In this document: piece by piece, positions 11,454 through 26,400 of the stretch
How positions within the stretch are numbered: the first letter of the stretch is position 1
Layout: every line of letters begins with the position of its first letter
Assembly (NCBI GenBank): GCA_963971405.1
Contig: OZ020485.1
Span: forward strand, 11,904,001-11,968,000
Source: Psococerastis gibbosa
Taxonomy: Eukaryota > Arthropoda > Insecta > Psocodea > Psocidae
Reading direction: 5' to 3'
Length of the DNA stretch: 64,000 nucleotides
Translations under genes and position numbers: made by a program
The notes under the pieces: model-generated
Told to the model about the DNA's origin: nothing
Databases searched by the model: none
Seen by the model: the letters and a program-made list of their open reading frames with translations, nothing else

Positions 11454-14400
11454 CTGCAATGGAACAATAATGCTTCAGTATCGGTCGGTAGAAATTAAAA
11501 TAAAAAAACTGCTTAAGAAAATACAGTCTTGATAAGGTAGCGTAGACAATGCTGCCATGCTAAGAAAGAATGCGCTAACTGCAATAACATGTTCAATAGA
11601 CATTTTCTGTTCTTTCTTCTATGACTATTTAAGACCTGGCACCCATCTGCTGCTTATGCGGATTCAAAAAAGCCAAATAACTAATTTCGAAAATCGGTGG
11701 CTCTACCTGGAATATCACAGGAATGCCTTTGCTTCGGAAACTTTGCCGCTCATCCTCGTCGCCGATACCCATTTTGCTGGCCCGACGCTTCCGGTAGAAG
11801 AGACACGCCACCAGTCCCGCTAATATAAGCATGAGCGCAATGATGATGATGGGTATGACGAACGTGATGAGGTAGTCCTCAGAGGTACCGCTGATGGGGT
11901 GGCTCTCGTCTATGGGAGGCGGCGGGGGGACCTCATCGTGGTGCGTGACCGTCAGCTCACCCAGACACACCCCCGAGGGCGCCAGCCCCACTGAGATCAC
12001 GGGGAATTCCGTACCCATCACTGACACTGTAACAATATGTAATTCACTAACATTAAAGCTATTTTCTTTAGTAGACAATTGGAGGGGGAAAGCCTTACAA
12101 GTGTAAAAATTAAATGTCTCATGAAATAGGCTATCGTTCGTCCAGAGGCAGAGGTTTCGTGCGAAATGCCAAATCTCAAAGTTTGCTGAGCAACAATTTT
12201 CTTTTCTTCTGGTGATAACGTTAAGTCATTCCCTCTAGACTCTCGAGCCTACTTTGTATAAAGAAACACCTTGGCACGAAAACCGATTCATGGTTCAGAC
12301 CTGAAATAACTGATAGAGGATTCCTATCGTGGTGGGCAATGTGTCCGGTAGCAGCGTTTTCCGGGTGGACCGGCTCGAACCTCAACCTTCCAGTTCATAG
12401 TTAAGTTCTCTTCGAACTGGCCTTAATCAAAGTTGTGAAAAAGCAACATTAGAAATCACATACTCCCCCAGACTTACCTAAGCGATCGCTCATAATTTCA
12501 TTATCATCCACAAGAATCCTCCTTAATGGCTGAATCACTTCACCAGGACAATATTCGGTCGGCAAACTCTGATTAAACCAGCGGATCTGCGTGGAGCCGC
12601 GCTCAATCGTCGTCAACACAATGGAGTCAGGCGTGGCATCACCGAACAGCTCTTTTATCTTCTCCACAAACTTCCTTTTCATCGAGGCACTCGTCGTGAA
12701 ATTTTCGTAGGGCACGTCTAATGCAATGTTGAACTCAACGTTGTAGTTGCGCGGACCACGTGGGCGGACGTAGACAATGAGGCCGTCGTTGGCCGAAAGT
12801 CCTGCACGGTCTTCGCAGACAAGTTGGTACTCCTGACTGCCGACATCACTGTCCATGGGCAGTCCGTAGAATTCTTGGTTCTTACTATCAAACTGTAACC
12901 AGTGATCTTTGCCCAAAGGTGAGCGATCCATGTTTAGAAGTGACATCTTTAGCTTGCGTGTGCCGCCGTCTTCCGGATCATAAAATGTGTCCTGGAACAA
13001 TTTCATACACAAATCAATGGTTAATAACAGGAATTTTTTGTTTTGCCACTATGTCAAAGCTTCCAGGGTAGGCCCTAATATTGGGACAGTGGCTGCCATT
13101 TGGCGTTGAAATCGGAAAATAACTTGTCTTTAAATGCTAAGTCCAGAATTTTTGCCTTAGTGAGGTATCCCAAAGATCTGCGTTGGTTAATATTATCTGG
13201 TATTGTAATTTTGGGAATTAAACGATTATTATTATTATTCCGTGGCCTACCCTAGAGGGAGAGCCGCTAAAAGGATTAGCCTTGCTCTATATATGTGTTT
13301 TTAATGAACATAATTTCACGTGGGCTTACCTTTGTAAAAACGTTTTAAGCCCTCCGAAGAAAATATTTTCGGAAATGCTGAAAATTTACCTTTTTTAGTA
13401 TTTTCAACGGTACAAAGTGGCAACCCGTCTATACCTTGGTGATTTATTTTATTCCGGTAGCATTAAATAATAGCGAGTGGTCTATTGGTAGTATATGGTA
13501 GTTCTTTTTTTGTAAATGTCTGCCACCAGTGGAACTCCCTAGATAAGGAAATTAGATCGCAGCCAAAGATTCGTGGGTTCAAAAGCCAGTTGCTGAAAAA
13601 ATTACTAGGAACAGAATAGGTTTAGAATAAGAATACTGTCTAGATATTTACTGTATGTGTTTTTTTTTTTTTTTTACGTCACGTCACTTTAGAATAAGTT
13701 CTTTTTATGCATTGTTAGAATAAGATTGTTTACGTTAAGCGTATGTATTTTGTAAATTGTATTGTTTTTGGACGTGGGTTAGGCAGAAAAAGACTTTCTA
13801 GTCTTAAGTCTCGCCCCGTAAATATAAGACGTTTATTATTATTATTATTATTATTATTCTAAGCTATTACGGAGGATTATGACAGAGTCGAACTCACATG
13901 CCAAATGAAACTGAAGCAGGCTTCTCCAACCCGTCTGGTGCGTAATGGGTTTTCAGAAGTTTGGGGTACGCAACTTTCGGGGGCCTGTGACTTACTCAAG
14001 TGATCATACTGTCGTCGGGAAATGATTTTTACCGAAAGACCACACCTTGTAAACATTTTTTCTAAAATGAGGGACTAACCACTTAAATCACCGTTCGTTA
14101 TTTTTTCAATCCTTTGAGGTGTACACACATTTGTGGTCTTGGATTGTGTTCAGTGGACACCCGGCCAGGTCTGAACAGTTTCTATAGATTCTTTACTGTG
14201 GAAATATTTAGGGCAAATATGCCATACAAGCTAACCGGGCCCCTATTCATTTCCCAGTCGCTGACCGTCTCAGCAGCAAAACACAAAACGACCCATTATT
14301 GCTTAACATGTGAAATGTTTAAATTTCCGTGTACCTCGTGCACTCTCGGTCCCCGCGAGTCTGATCTAAGAGGTGTGGAATGCTATAATTTGGCCTTAGC

Positions 14401-17400
14401 TCTAGCAAAGGATGTAGGCTACCTCCACAGTAAACAACACAATTTAAGTAAGTAAGTAATATATTTATTTCCCAATTTTTACAGTTTTCCGTTTTTTTTT
14501 TAAACATTTTATTTTCCTTTAGCCACAGGCAGTGCCGTGTGTGGCTTAATCACAGGGAATCGTTATTAGTATAATTAAGTTAGTCTGTAAGTGACAGGTT
14601 AATGTTAGTTAGGATAGGGTTGGTGATGTTGTGTTTTAGGGTGCGTGTTTTTAGTTTTAGTTTTTATATCCTTTATCTTTACTTGCTTAGATGTCTTTTT
14701 ATTTTATTCATAACTATTTTAAAGGTATTGCCTCATTTATTTCTCCTTCAAGGCTAGGCCACAGAATTCTGGACCCTCCCTCGTATGCTAGCAAGGAGAG
14801 ATAGAGTAGTGGCACGGACACTTGAGTTTCACCCAAAAGGTTGTTGGTTTGAGTCCCATACATGCTGCCTGCACATGTAAAGCGGGCCTTCCTAGTTGAG
14901 TGAAAAAGAGGGCTTTACAGCCCTGACTCCGCTGGGTTGGCTTAGTAATAAAACAAAAAGTCACGATTAAATTAATTAATTAAATTAATTACCTTCATTA
15001 GGTTTCATTAAAAGAATTCAGTTTGGACAAAAAAAAAGCTTTGTTTAAAAATAAACTTCGGACATTCCATGAGCGCGATCATTCGTCCCCGCATCGCACC
15101 TATTCAGTAATGTTCCCCTCAAGGTCCTGCCAATTTCCATCAGATCTGAGCAAGTATTTGCACGTTCTGACTGGCTCTTGGCAATCCCACCTCAGCTGTA
15201 CGCGGTTATCGAGGCCACTGATCAGCAACTGGCTGCACAAGGGTTCGAGTAAAGGCGGGGTTTCCACATACGTCAATCGTCAATGAAAAATGTGAAATTG
15301 AAGGTTTAGCAAACATTAAAGACATACTAAAAATTCTGCTGCCACGTCAAAACCATATTTCTCATTGACGATTGACGTATGTGGAAACCCCGCCGAAGAA
15401 ACGTGACAATGTCTTTCAAAAGTGTACCAACCTCAGGAACCCGGAAGAGCAGAAGACGACCGACTGTGGCATTGACCTGATCAATCTGGTTGCGAGGCAC
15501 AGGCGCGAAATTCTGACTCGGTACCTCTGGTGGTGGAGGCTGAGTTAGCACTTTGGTCTCACAGTTCTCGATGCCTTGCCAGCTGACGTGCCGCACGATA
15601 ATGTTTGAGCCCAGGGCCTTCTGTAAAGCGGAAGAGGGGAACCCGTCTTCGCTTACTGTAAGCACCTGAATTAGAAATGTTTCACATTAAAATATAAATT
15701 ATTAATAATATTAAACTAAAATACATCCTATCATTATTTACGGCGCTTGCGACTATGTGCCCCCAGACCTCTTCTCCACGCCATTTCCCAATAGACATGC
15801 AGGTGTTTTGTACATTCTGGCAGGTTTTTTGGCAGTGTCTTCCCCCGTCATAGCGGTCTAGCGACCTTAAAATTATTGTATATTTTTTTCCTGTTCCTTA
15901 TTTACTTACTTACTACGATGCACTGATGTTCAAATTAAACACATTGACAAATTGCTGCAAGTCAGAGATCCTAATAAGATGCATTGTGTTTCCTCAAGCT
16001 TCATCCATTTGTCCACCACGACTCACCTTCATAAGCCGTAGGATGTCCTCGCGAGGGCAGGGGCTCTTTGGCAGTGAGTCGTTGGTCCAGGTAAAAGACA
16101 CGGGATCACCAGCTACGGAGGCCGCCCGCACTGTGATATGACTGGAGTCACTGTCGCCAAACACATGGGTCAAAGCGTCCAAAGTCCTCAGCTGCCAATC
16201 CAACGGATATTCGAAACCTTTTTGTATGCTCAGAGACATTGTGATTTCATGATTGACTGTCCTGGTTCCTTTATGTTGCTGTACCTGAGAAACAAAATTT
16301 AAAAATGAATACGACAAACTCATAGAACCCAAAATTATTTTTTCCGGGGAATCATGTCACGTGGTTGTGGATTCTCTATTTTTGCCCCCTCAACCCAAGT
16401 CAATTTAATGTTAAAACTTGAGCATAAGTTAACTAAATGTGGACGTACACCATGCAAACGTATTTGGCACATACAGTCCTGTAAGTATCACTCTTTCCGG
16501 TCACAAATTAAGGTTCACCTAAGGCTTGCTAGCTTGCTAGTAAACCGTTGGACGTGCTTCAATATTTTTTCCATAGGCGCCCATTCCATTGACCGGCTAG
16601 GGCTATTTCCAAAAACAGTGACGTGGTAGCAGACATTCAAGACAGGCTGCGTTTCCACCGATCTCGCATTGCAGAATGCAAATGACATTGACGGAAATTA
16701 GAATTTTTCTTTTTATAGAAATTTATTAAAATGTTTGCACTTAACATATCCTATGACGCCATTTTTTAATTTTAGTTTGTTTGTTTGTGATTTTACTGTA
16801 TGATCATTGACCAATTTTAACTATGGCATAGAGGAAAATAAACATTTCCGTCAATTCTGCAATGCGAGGTCGGTGGAAACGCCACCTAAGTCTTGAATGT
16901 CTGCTACCACGTCACCGTTTTTGGAAATAGCCCTAGCCGGTCAATGGAATGGGCACCATAGCAAGAGCATATAATTTTTTTTCTTTTCCTTATAATAATA
17001 ATAATAATAGTAGTCTTTATTTAAAAAAAATTAAATATAGATAAAGCGAGATTAGGGTCAATGGCCCTCTCTAGCAAGTGTACGTATCAGCGATAGCTTA
17101 ATGGAAATATTTGAATATAATTATCTACATTCATACCGAATATCAGTCACACTAATTTAATTTCGCTACCATCTACATTCATTTTCTCACACATTCACAC
17201 GCATATAAATAATAATAAATAAATTTAATAAATATTTCGTTTCTTCAATATTACATATACAGGTATATGTATGCAATTTTACGCACTGTATGATCAGTAA
17301 GTTAATAACCGACAAACAAATTCGTAATTAAAGATACATAGGCTCAGGTATTGTACTTACTTGAAGTTCAAAAGTGTCCGATACACTGTCACGATCTTTA

Positions 17401-20400
17401 TCAGTTGCTGTTACACGGAATTCCCATTTAGACACATGCTTTTCTAGAGGCCTGTAAAATAATAAAAATAAATTAGTATTTATCACGACAACTTCAAAAA
17501 TATAACTGTCACTTGATCGAAATAGTCTGTTCATGTTTCCAAAGGTCTGTCAATACGAAGAAATTGAATTAATTTACTTATGAAACATTTTGAGGTCACA
17601 CCAAACAACTTCTCTCCAAGAGACAATTTGGTAAAGCCCGAAAACTTAAACAAGGTATACTGAGACTGTCTAGGACGGTAAGGAGACATGCCATAGGTGG
17701 CACTCGCTAGAGAAGTAGACATCTACTTGTTGGCCACGCGATGAACTATTAGAAGAAATTCTTCCTTAGCGAGAACCTCCCAAGCCCGTTCTTCTTATAG
17801 ATCCCAACCAAATGACATCAGATTTTTTTTTTAATTTATAAAAAGATTATTCGCATGTAAACAATTCAATGAATGTATCCGAATAACCTCTTCAGTCGCC
17901 TCTGTAGGTAATACCTGTGTTGAGTTACGACAGGTCACCGATGTGTAGAGACTCGCACAAGTACGAACAAGCTACCATTATGCCATCGAAGTCCTTGGTT
18001 CGAAACATTTGCCATTGTAATATTTAAGCCAAAGCCATGATTAATTGTTTACTTACAATGCTATTATCTCGCGGGTGGTGTCATTAAATGTAATCCAGTC
18101 TGTCGGTTTGAGCGGATGGCCGTCAATATCAATCGGAGTAAAGCTCATGTCCATATGGCTGGTCGTCCCATCCTCAATGTCATTGAACGTATTCTCAGGA
18201 ATCTTGAACCTGCAAACAAATCAAATCTTCACTTAATCAAAATGCAAACACCCAGAATGTGTGTGCAAATATTTACTATTTACTCAATGATTTTCTGTGC
18301 AACTGTTTATTTAAACATATAAGGTATTCCCCCCCCCCCCCCCCCAAGAAATGACTAAGAATAAAATATCAATCGTAGAGTTTTCAAAAATTTCAGGACA
18401 AGCAGAAGAAATATATCATTGGCATTTCGATACATGATATATGCCTCTTCAGTGACGGCCGCATGACATATATCGAATTGTAGAGGAGGAATTTTACTAA
18501 TTTCACGAATATTTTAGACAGCTCCATGATCGATATATCGGCGGAAAATGGACTTAGTAAAAAAAAACGTGTAGTGGGGTACTACCTACTCCGATTTTCT
18601 CTTTAATATTATCGAAAAAAATCGACTTGCGCTTGCATATAGATGATCTCCTTACCGTAACACTTTCCCGGCAACCACAGCCACTTTCTTCAAACGGTGC
18701 AATATGGTTGGCGGGAAGTTGCGTGTTTCCGGTTCCATCTCCTCGGTGGTCGTGCCGGCCACAGCGTTAGACGAGTGGTTGACCGAGGAGGAGGTGGAGA
18801 GGCTGTCGGTGGTGACAAGCTCGGGCGTGGTCTCGGACTCCGTCGGCTGACTGGACGACGAAGAAGACGAGCTGCCGGACGTGGATATAGGCTGTGTCGG
18901 CGTGTCGGACGTTCCTTCCGACGACAACTCTGTATTATTGCCATCATTGGTGGGCAGTAGAGGAACTGTAACCTAATAATAGAGAAGTAGATTAATAAGT
19001 GGAGATTAGTTCCAGACAACCCCCTCTTCAGAACACTTTGAAGAGAGTCTAGGGTTGACAGCATGAGGGCAAAAGCCCAGAAGGCACCTATTTAATGTAA
19101 TTAAAAAATTAATTGTACTTCAAGTTTCATTACACAAAAAAAAATTGATAAATAATTTGAAGTAGCAAAAACATAAAATGTGGGTTACTTGTCGGCTGTT
19201 GGGCCCAGATTTGAGTGGGGTGTTCAGTGGCAGCGCATTTTATACAAATCTATTCGTTTGTCGTACACCGACAAGAGACATCGTGTTGGATCTTCTCGCC
19301 TTTGAATTATAATGACGTTGTTCACATTTGTCCGATGTCGGGAAAAATCCGTAATAGTAGTGTAAAAAAAATGCCGAATTCAGCTTCGATCGTGGGCGAC
19401 GCCCGACTAAAAACCGAATAGTGTGAACCTAGGCGGCGACACCTAATTTAAAATCTGGACGCCACAGCCGACAAATGGGAACGGCCTCTAATTAATTGTA
19501 CTGGCAATCACTCTGCTCTGAAGGTAGCAGAGTCCCCGCGGCGTTTTCAAAATAGTCCTTTTTTTAAGGCAGATATTTTCCAGTATTTCGTAAACAAAGG
19601 CTGATCTATCGAGGGTAATTTAAAACTTACAGGTTGATTCGATGAGCGATCAGTCTCAGAATTGACTAGATGAGGACTGACTGAGGAAGAAGTCAGGTCG
19701 ATTTCAGTAACACGAGTAGGAAGCACAGTCGTCGTCATGTCGGGTCCCACGGTCGGTCGCTCAGGTATCTGAAACACAATATAAGGTTTAAAAAAATATG
19801 TGACGAAGCAGTAGAATCCGGGATGACAGGCCGTGGTCGTCCTGAAGCGTACGCTACTGCTCCGTCACTCCGGCCATGAAAACCTTGTAATTATATTTTT
19901 AAAAGAATAGTTCACACTCTGGGCCTGAATGAATGAATGTGTATTAAATAGAACAATTTAAACACAATAATTGTAAAGCCCCACAAGAAGACCTGTAACA
20001 ATTTACCCTTGTAAACACATAACAGTCTAGTCCACTATTTCAAATAAGGATTCTACCTCTTCCCGTCTCACCAGCCATTCCCGGACGAATTTCGAAAATT
20101 TATTTATTGACAGAGACCCAGGACGTAGTACGTTAAATAATTTAGGTGCTATATATTGGTAGGATTTGGTAAAATTTGCTATGTATGCTCTAGGTACTAC
20201 AAGGTGCTCAATTCTTCTAGTATTTGCTGGTCTGGGTCTCTGTACCATGTCGCCACTGATAGAGTAAAAATTTCGCAATGTTTTGTGCCGCAGCGGGTAT
20301 AAACCGAGAGTCGAAAGAGAGGGAATGATGGCCAAGTTCTAGGTTTTTTGACTATTGTTCTAATAAGATATTTTTGGGTAACTACAAGTGAATTTAAATT

Positions 20401-23400
20401 TGTGACTAAGGTCCCACCCCACACTTGGATACCATACGATAACCTAAATTCATAGGCAAACCAGTTACAGCTTTAGGGCAGGTCCCATCATCGTTTAAAA
20501 AGTCTTGATAAGGTACCATTGTTTACTATACTGTACATATCGTGACAATGAGCTCATGTTTTATCTGCCTACTTTTTTGTTTCGACAGTTCCCTTACACT
20601 TGACGACGGCGTGAGCCGAAACCGGTTGCGTTTTTAAATTGTATGAAGTAAAACATTACTATGTTATTTTTTTATTTACAATGAGTATAGCATTCACTTT
20701 TCATTCTGTTTTTTGGAAACTTGGGACTAAGCAATGACACTTACAAAAGCAGGTGTGGATATGATGTTTTCATAATTGACAAGCAGACTATCGGAAGGTC
20801 TGTGGTAGAAGACCTCGCTAGGCTCCAGGATGCCCACCTCCGGCTCGGGGAGTCCATCAATGGCATTGACGTCCCCGTCCTCTCCGTGGTGGTGTCTGTG
20901 AGGGTGCAGGGTGGGGGGCAGTGTAGTCAGCGATTCGCCATAGTCATCTTCATCGTCATCTTCTTCGTAAAAATCTCCTGAACCCACCTAAACAAAAAGG
21001 TTTTCAGATATAGTGTCACAGGTGCCGAGACACGTCTCAGCCCCAAGAGCATCTAAACTGGGGGAGCACAGCCCTACTATGCCACTTACCGATTAATGTA
21101 ACACCGGGAATTTGATTAATAAACCCAAATGTGTCATGGGAAAGGATTAGAAGCATTTAGCTTATAAGCTATTAGTAATAATAATAATAATAATAGTAAT
21201 AATAATAATAGTGCATTGATTCAATTGTTTTACACAATATGCAAAATGTGTGGGATAATCAAATTAATAAATTATTGGAACACAAGAATATGGTTTTTTA
21301 ATTTGAATGGACTACAAATAAACATTTAAATGTACAGGAGTTAAATTTGGAATACTGCGATATATACTAGGTTACATTTCAAATACGAACTCGTGTTTCT
21401 TTTGTGCGAATATACATACATGTCGTGTCATGTCATGTTGCACAGTTCCTATTCAGTGCAATTCAAGGTACGATTTTAAATTTTTAAGGCTTTAGAAACG
21501 ATGTAAATGGCAAAAACGAAACGGTTGTTTCGAATATTGAACTTTAAAGTGTCTGTTATTTTTAAAACCTTAAATATTAAAAAACGTACTTTAATGCCAT
21601 TGAAGGATTTGCAGTGTGGATACAGTAGGGCTCTAAAAATTATCTTTCATCTAAGGTATCATAAGCCATAATCGCATTTTACTCGCAATCAATAGAGCTT
21701 GCTTTTCGTGCCTTTCGCTTATGGCGAGTACCACCCGCTTACAGGAGGAAACTACCGCGGAATCGCTGAGTGACTAGGCTCCGGATACCGATCCAGTCTG
21801 CCTGGTAATCCGTAACACATGGATATTGAGACAGAAATTGGGTTATTCAAATCATGCTCCAATGTCTCGGACTGCAGGTGTCTCCAACGTGTTTCTACAA
21901 GCTATGCCAGTTTCTAATTGCACTTTTTTTAAATCTTCTCTTTACCTATTTCTTGCCGTTATTATCCTCGATGCTAAGAATAAGCTGAAGCCTTACCTCT
22001 CTCCTATCACGGAAAAAGGCGGGAAGCTCATTCCGCGCGTGCCAGCCAACAACCGGAAGTTGCAGAACTTCAGCCAAAGTCCCATCCTTCGCGTCGCTCC
22101 TAATTCTCTCAATCACAGGCTTCATTTCTTTGCGTACAGCTCTTCCACAGCCAATCTGAAAAATACCATCATTGTTAGTTAATAAACTGAGGTTATGGCA
22201 GCTTACTCAACCGTTCGAAGTGCTTTCATCAAACTATTAATTAGGATCTTGGTCGCCAAACACTCCCCCTCCACCCCACAATCCTGGCCAACACAATAAA
22301 CATAGAACATAAGGCTTGCTACACACGGACGATTTTGCACGCGTGAGTCACGCATTGTAGCAACTGGGCACTCGAAAAACCAGAGTCGAATTAAGAGGGT
22401 TGTTCCCAAGGAAAAATCGTCCGTGGCTTGCGTGCACTGAATCCGTCCGTGTGTATCCTTCGAATAAAAGAAAAGCCAAATATATTCCTACCTGGAAGGA
22501 AAGAGAGGCGAAGTCCTTGTCCTTTGCTGTGATGACATTGCCAGGGCCCGCTATGACGACAGTGGCGTCAGCGAGGGAGAGAAGGTCACGGGGGGTCGTC
22601 AGCCCTCGCAGGTAGAACAGCTCCTATAAAACATCCATCTTAACTTGTCTCCCAAAGGGCAAGCCAGTAAAACAAAAATCATTTTTCACTTAAATCAGGG
22701 GGCTGTTGACAAATTTCAATGAAAACTATGATAATTTGAACAAATTGCCGACGCCCACCTCAATTAAGCTACAAGTTTATTCTGCTTCCCTATGTTTCTA
22801 CCTATTTTATTGTATTATGGGCTTATGGCCAGAACCACCCGCTAACACTGGGGGAACAAAAGCGGAATCGTTGGTTGCCTGAGATGTGCATGACCATTTA
22901 GTTAGTCTGGTTCGTACCTGTGGAAGACTGAAGTATGAGGCAATGGTTTCGATGATTGTGACACGTTGTCGTGGCTCTATCTCTTTTACTTCTAAATCCA
23001 TCAGTATGCTCAGCATCATCGGGTCCACTCCAGATGAACAATGTTCCTGCAACAGAGTCAATTATCCCACAAATAGAATTAAACAATTGAAGGCGGCAAA
23101 GCTGGAAACCCGCTGGAAACACAAGATAGAAGGCAGACCGCAGAAGACGAGGGACGTCGGTAGAGAGACTGTGCGAGGGATAAAAGTTGACCAAACGCTG
23201 TAGCTCCAGACCAATTCGATAACAAAATAGAAGAAATCGCGTCTAGAATCATGTGCCAAGTATTGCCGATCCCCATTCATATTCCATGTGATTTGGACCG
23301 TGAATACTAACTTAAGTAAATTGTGTCATAGACACTTACCTTTCTGGTGCTTTGGGGCATGACTCCGTCCAGACCGGGCTTGATGACTTCAACAGCGAAA

Positions 23401-26400
23401 ACATCCCTCGAGCTGTGTTGGGCGTGTGGGCCGACAGCGCGGACCATCAGGAAATGTACGCCAACGTCGTCGGAGCTGGGCACTCCCTTCATCAGTCCAT
23501 TCCTGTTCATATCCAGCCAGCTCGGCCACGGCTTCCCACGAACAGCGACAGTCTGCAACAAAAGCAAGGTTGTTATGGCAATAATATATGCATTTAAACT
23601 AATTATCGCATTGCCCTTTTGGGCTCTGCGCTCATGTTGTAGCCATTCCTAGGGTGTTCTAAAGAGGTGGGTTGACTTATCCTGTCTTAACTGCGTTTAT
23701 AAGTGAAGTATTAATAAATAATAAGCAATGTATTGTTAGCATTGGAGTCTACAGTACATTCTGTAAGCCTAGTGCCAATATCACCCCATAAGCTGTATAT
23801 AGGAGAAAAATAAACATGTGCTGCCTTTATAACGCTCCTGAAATAAATTATTGCACGGTGTTTAAAATACAATTTAGGGCAGGATAGAGTTGTCATTTGA
23901 ACATGAGTAATGAGTCGGTAATAATGGAGGTGATATATGCAAAAGGTTATGGGTCGCCATCTCACCCCGAGGGCCACACATTCCCCCAATAAACGACAAT
24001 CAGCTAAATGGGAACCATTTCCATTACAATGCAGCCAGAAAAATGACGTCGACAATACGCTGCTGGGCTCTTTACAGGAGGGAAGTATGATAAAATTCAC
24101 ATTTACACAATGACATCTATTATTAACAATTTTTCATTTTCGTTGGAGGTCTTTTTATGGACATACCTCGCAGGCTCGCAATATCAATCAAAGATATTTA
24201 TTCTCTGGCTATTCCTATGTGGTATATTTTTATTCTTCTTCATGTGCCTATTCTAGGGCATATTGGCGATTAAGGCATTAGAGACTACTGCTCTGAAACT
24301 CACCACTATCGACCATACTTAGCTTATGGTTACTGGTTAGGCGCTATCAATTCTATTTTATTATCGTTGGTCACCATCAACTACATTAAACTTCCTAGCC
24401 AACGCCAGTTCTGATGATTTATTCAATATATTATGTCAGGACATGTAGAGTAGTGGTACAGACTCCGACTTTGTAGTTGGTTCGAGTCCCACACTTGCTA
24501 CATTTTATAGCCATGCTTCAGAAGGCATGTAAAACAGGTGGTCCAAGGTCTCCCTAGTTGAGTAGTTGAGTGTAAGAGAGGGCTAACTCCGCTAGGCTGA
24601 CTTAGTAATAGAACAAAAGAAGTCAAAATGTATTTATTTACTTAATTATATTGCAGTTTTACATGGTATTGTATCACGGCCGACTAGCCCGGATCAACAT
24701 ACATACTTAAGGTTTTTTTTAAATTCAAATTATGGATTAAAACGAATTTTTTCTGCGGACCTGTTATTAGCACGTAAGTTAATGTTAGTCGTTTTTTTCA
24801 AGGGTTTAAAATTTTGTTGTTAATTTATTTATTTATTTACTTTTTAGTCTATTATGGGCCTTCTGGCCCTACAGTATTGTGTATTAGTATTTTTCTAATA
24901 CACCTTTTGATTGATTGATTGATTGATAGGTACGCAGGAGGGAATTTTCAAAATAAGGTAGGGAATTATGATGTTGAATTGAGTGAAGAGAAGAGCATCG
25001 ACAGGAAATTAGGCCGTTGACGCATAAAATACTGGTGAATAGAAGGGATATTTCGCAGTATGGGGGAGAGGAGGGTGGTTTATGGTAAGCTGTTGGTATA
25101 TAAGAACATGCCGGGCGTTGACCTCATTCGTATCTGAGCCACAACATTTTATGGAATGTAAACTGATAATTAAAATAACCATTATCAGTGTTTCCTGTTG
25201 GTAGACAGCTGGATTATGAACGGGACGACCAACGTTCGAGATTCGAGTAAAAAGGAAAAAAATTTCCACAGTAGATGATCACAGTCCATCCGAGTGGGTA
25301 CACTCACAGCACACATGCAGTCGAATAACACGGTTGACGGCCACAACATCCAAAATAGAGAAATGGTGAATAGGGGGGAGGGGGGTCCTCTACCAATCCT
25401 CAGACTTAAACCCTGATTTGGGTTATCGCGCCGACTACAATACAACAATATCATAAGGCATTACGCGTCTTATTCCCGCAGTCAGCTTTCTCGGTAAATA
25501 TCGATCGTAGAGCTGTCATTGAGGAATTGGTATAAAAAAGAAGGGTTCCTCTACATTTTGGCACATGTATATTCCTCCATTGACCCAGACTGGCCTTAGA
25601 TTTGGGACTCCTTCCATCCCAACATTAGTTTTTTATGTCAAGGTCCATACCTGTAGACAAGCGGTGTTGGTGAAGGCCATATACTTTACAGTATACCAAA
25701 ATGTCAAATCAAATCAAAATATTTTTTGCTTCAGAAAACATACAAGATAACATTACATTACTACATGCAATGTAGACATGCAGAGTAGTGGTATACAGAC
25801 TCCGACTTTCACCCGAAAGGCTGTTGGTTCGAGCCTCACACTTGCTACATTTTCTGGCCATGCTTCGGAGGGCATGTAAAGCAGGCGGTCCCGGGTCTTC
25901 CTAGTTGAGTGTTAGAAAGGGCTTTATAGCCCTAACTCTGCTAGGTTGGCTTAGTAATAGAACAAAAAAAAGTCAATGTTTATTTATTTACAATGTATAG
26001 GGCAAAAGACGCACAAAAATTAGTACCTTGACATTGAGGAGGAAGGACGTTGGGGGGGGGGGGGGTATAAGGACATTGTAGTGGGGGAGGGGGCAGGGGG
26101 TTGACCTTTGTACCTGTATAGGACATCGAGTGATAATTGCCAGGCGGTGGAACAAGTGCTAAATAACACACCGCCCAATTATCAATGCGGCATCATTGTC
26201 CGCACTTTCCCCACGGGCAATATGGATTTTCGCAGCAGTCGGACGGGCGTGTCTCAATTAATGCGCCAATGGAATAGTGGGAACTATAAACAATTAGGGA
26301 GATATAAGCTACAAATAACCTGCGATAGATGTCATCAAGACTACCAGAAGACATTATGTACTATACTAACGTAGGCGGCAGCGCCCGAGCCAAGTTGTGA

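Noticed and set aside
25190-25255. A tRNA-like sequence (tggtagacagctgg, cgttcgagattc)
   Set aside because: Stems do not pair well; probably a tRNA-derived relic or chance.
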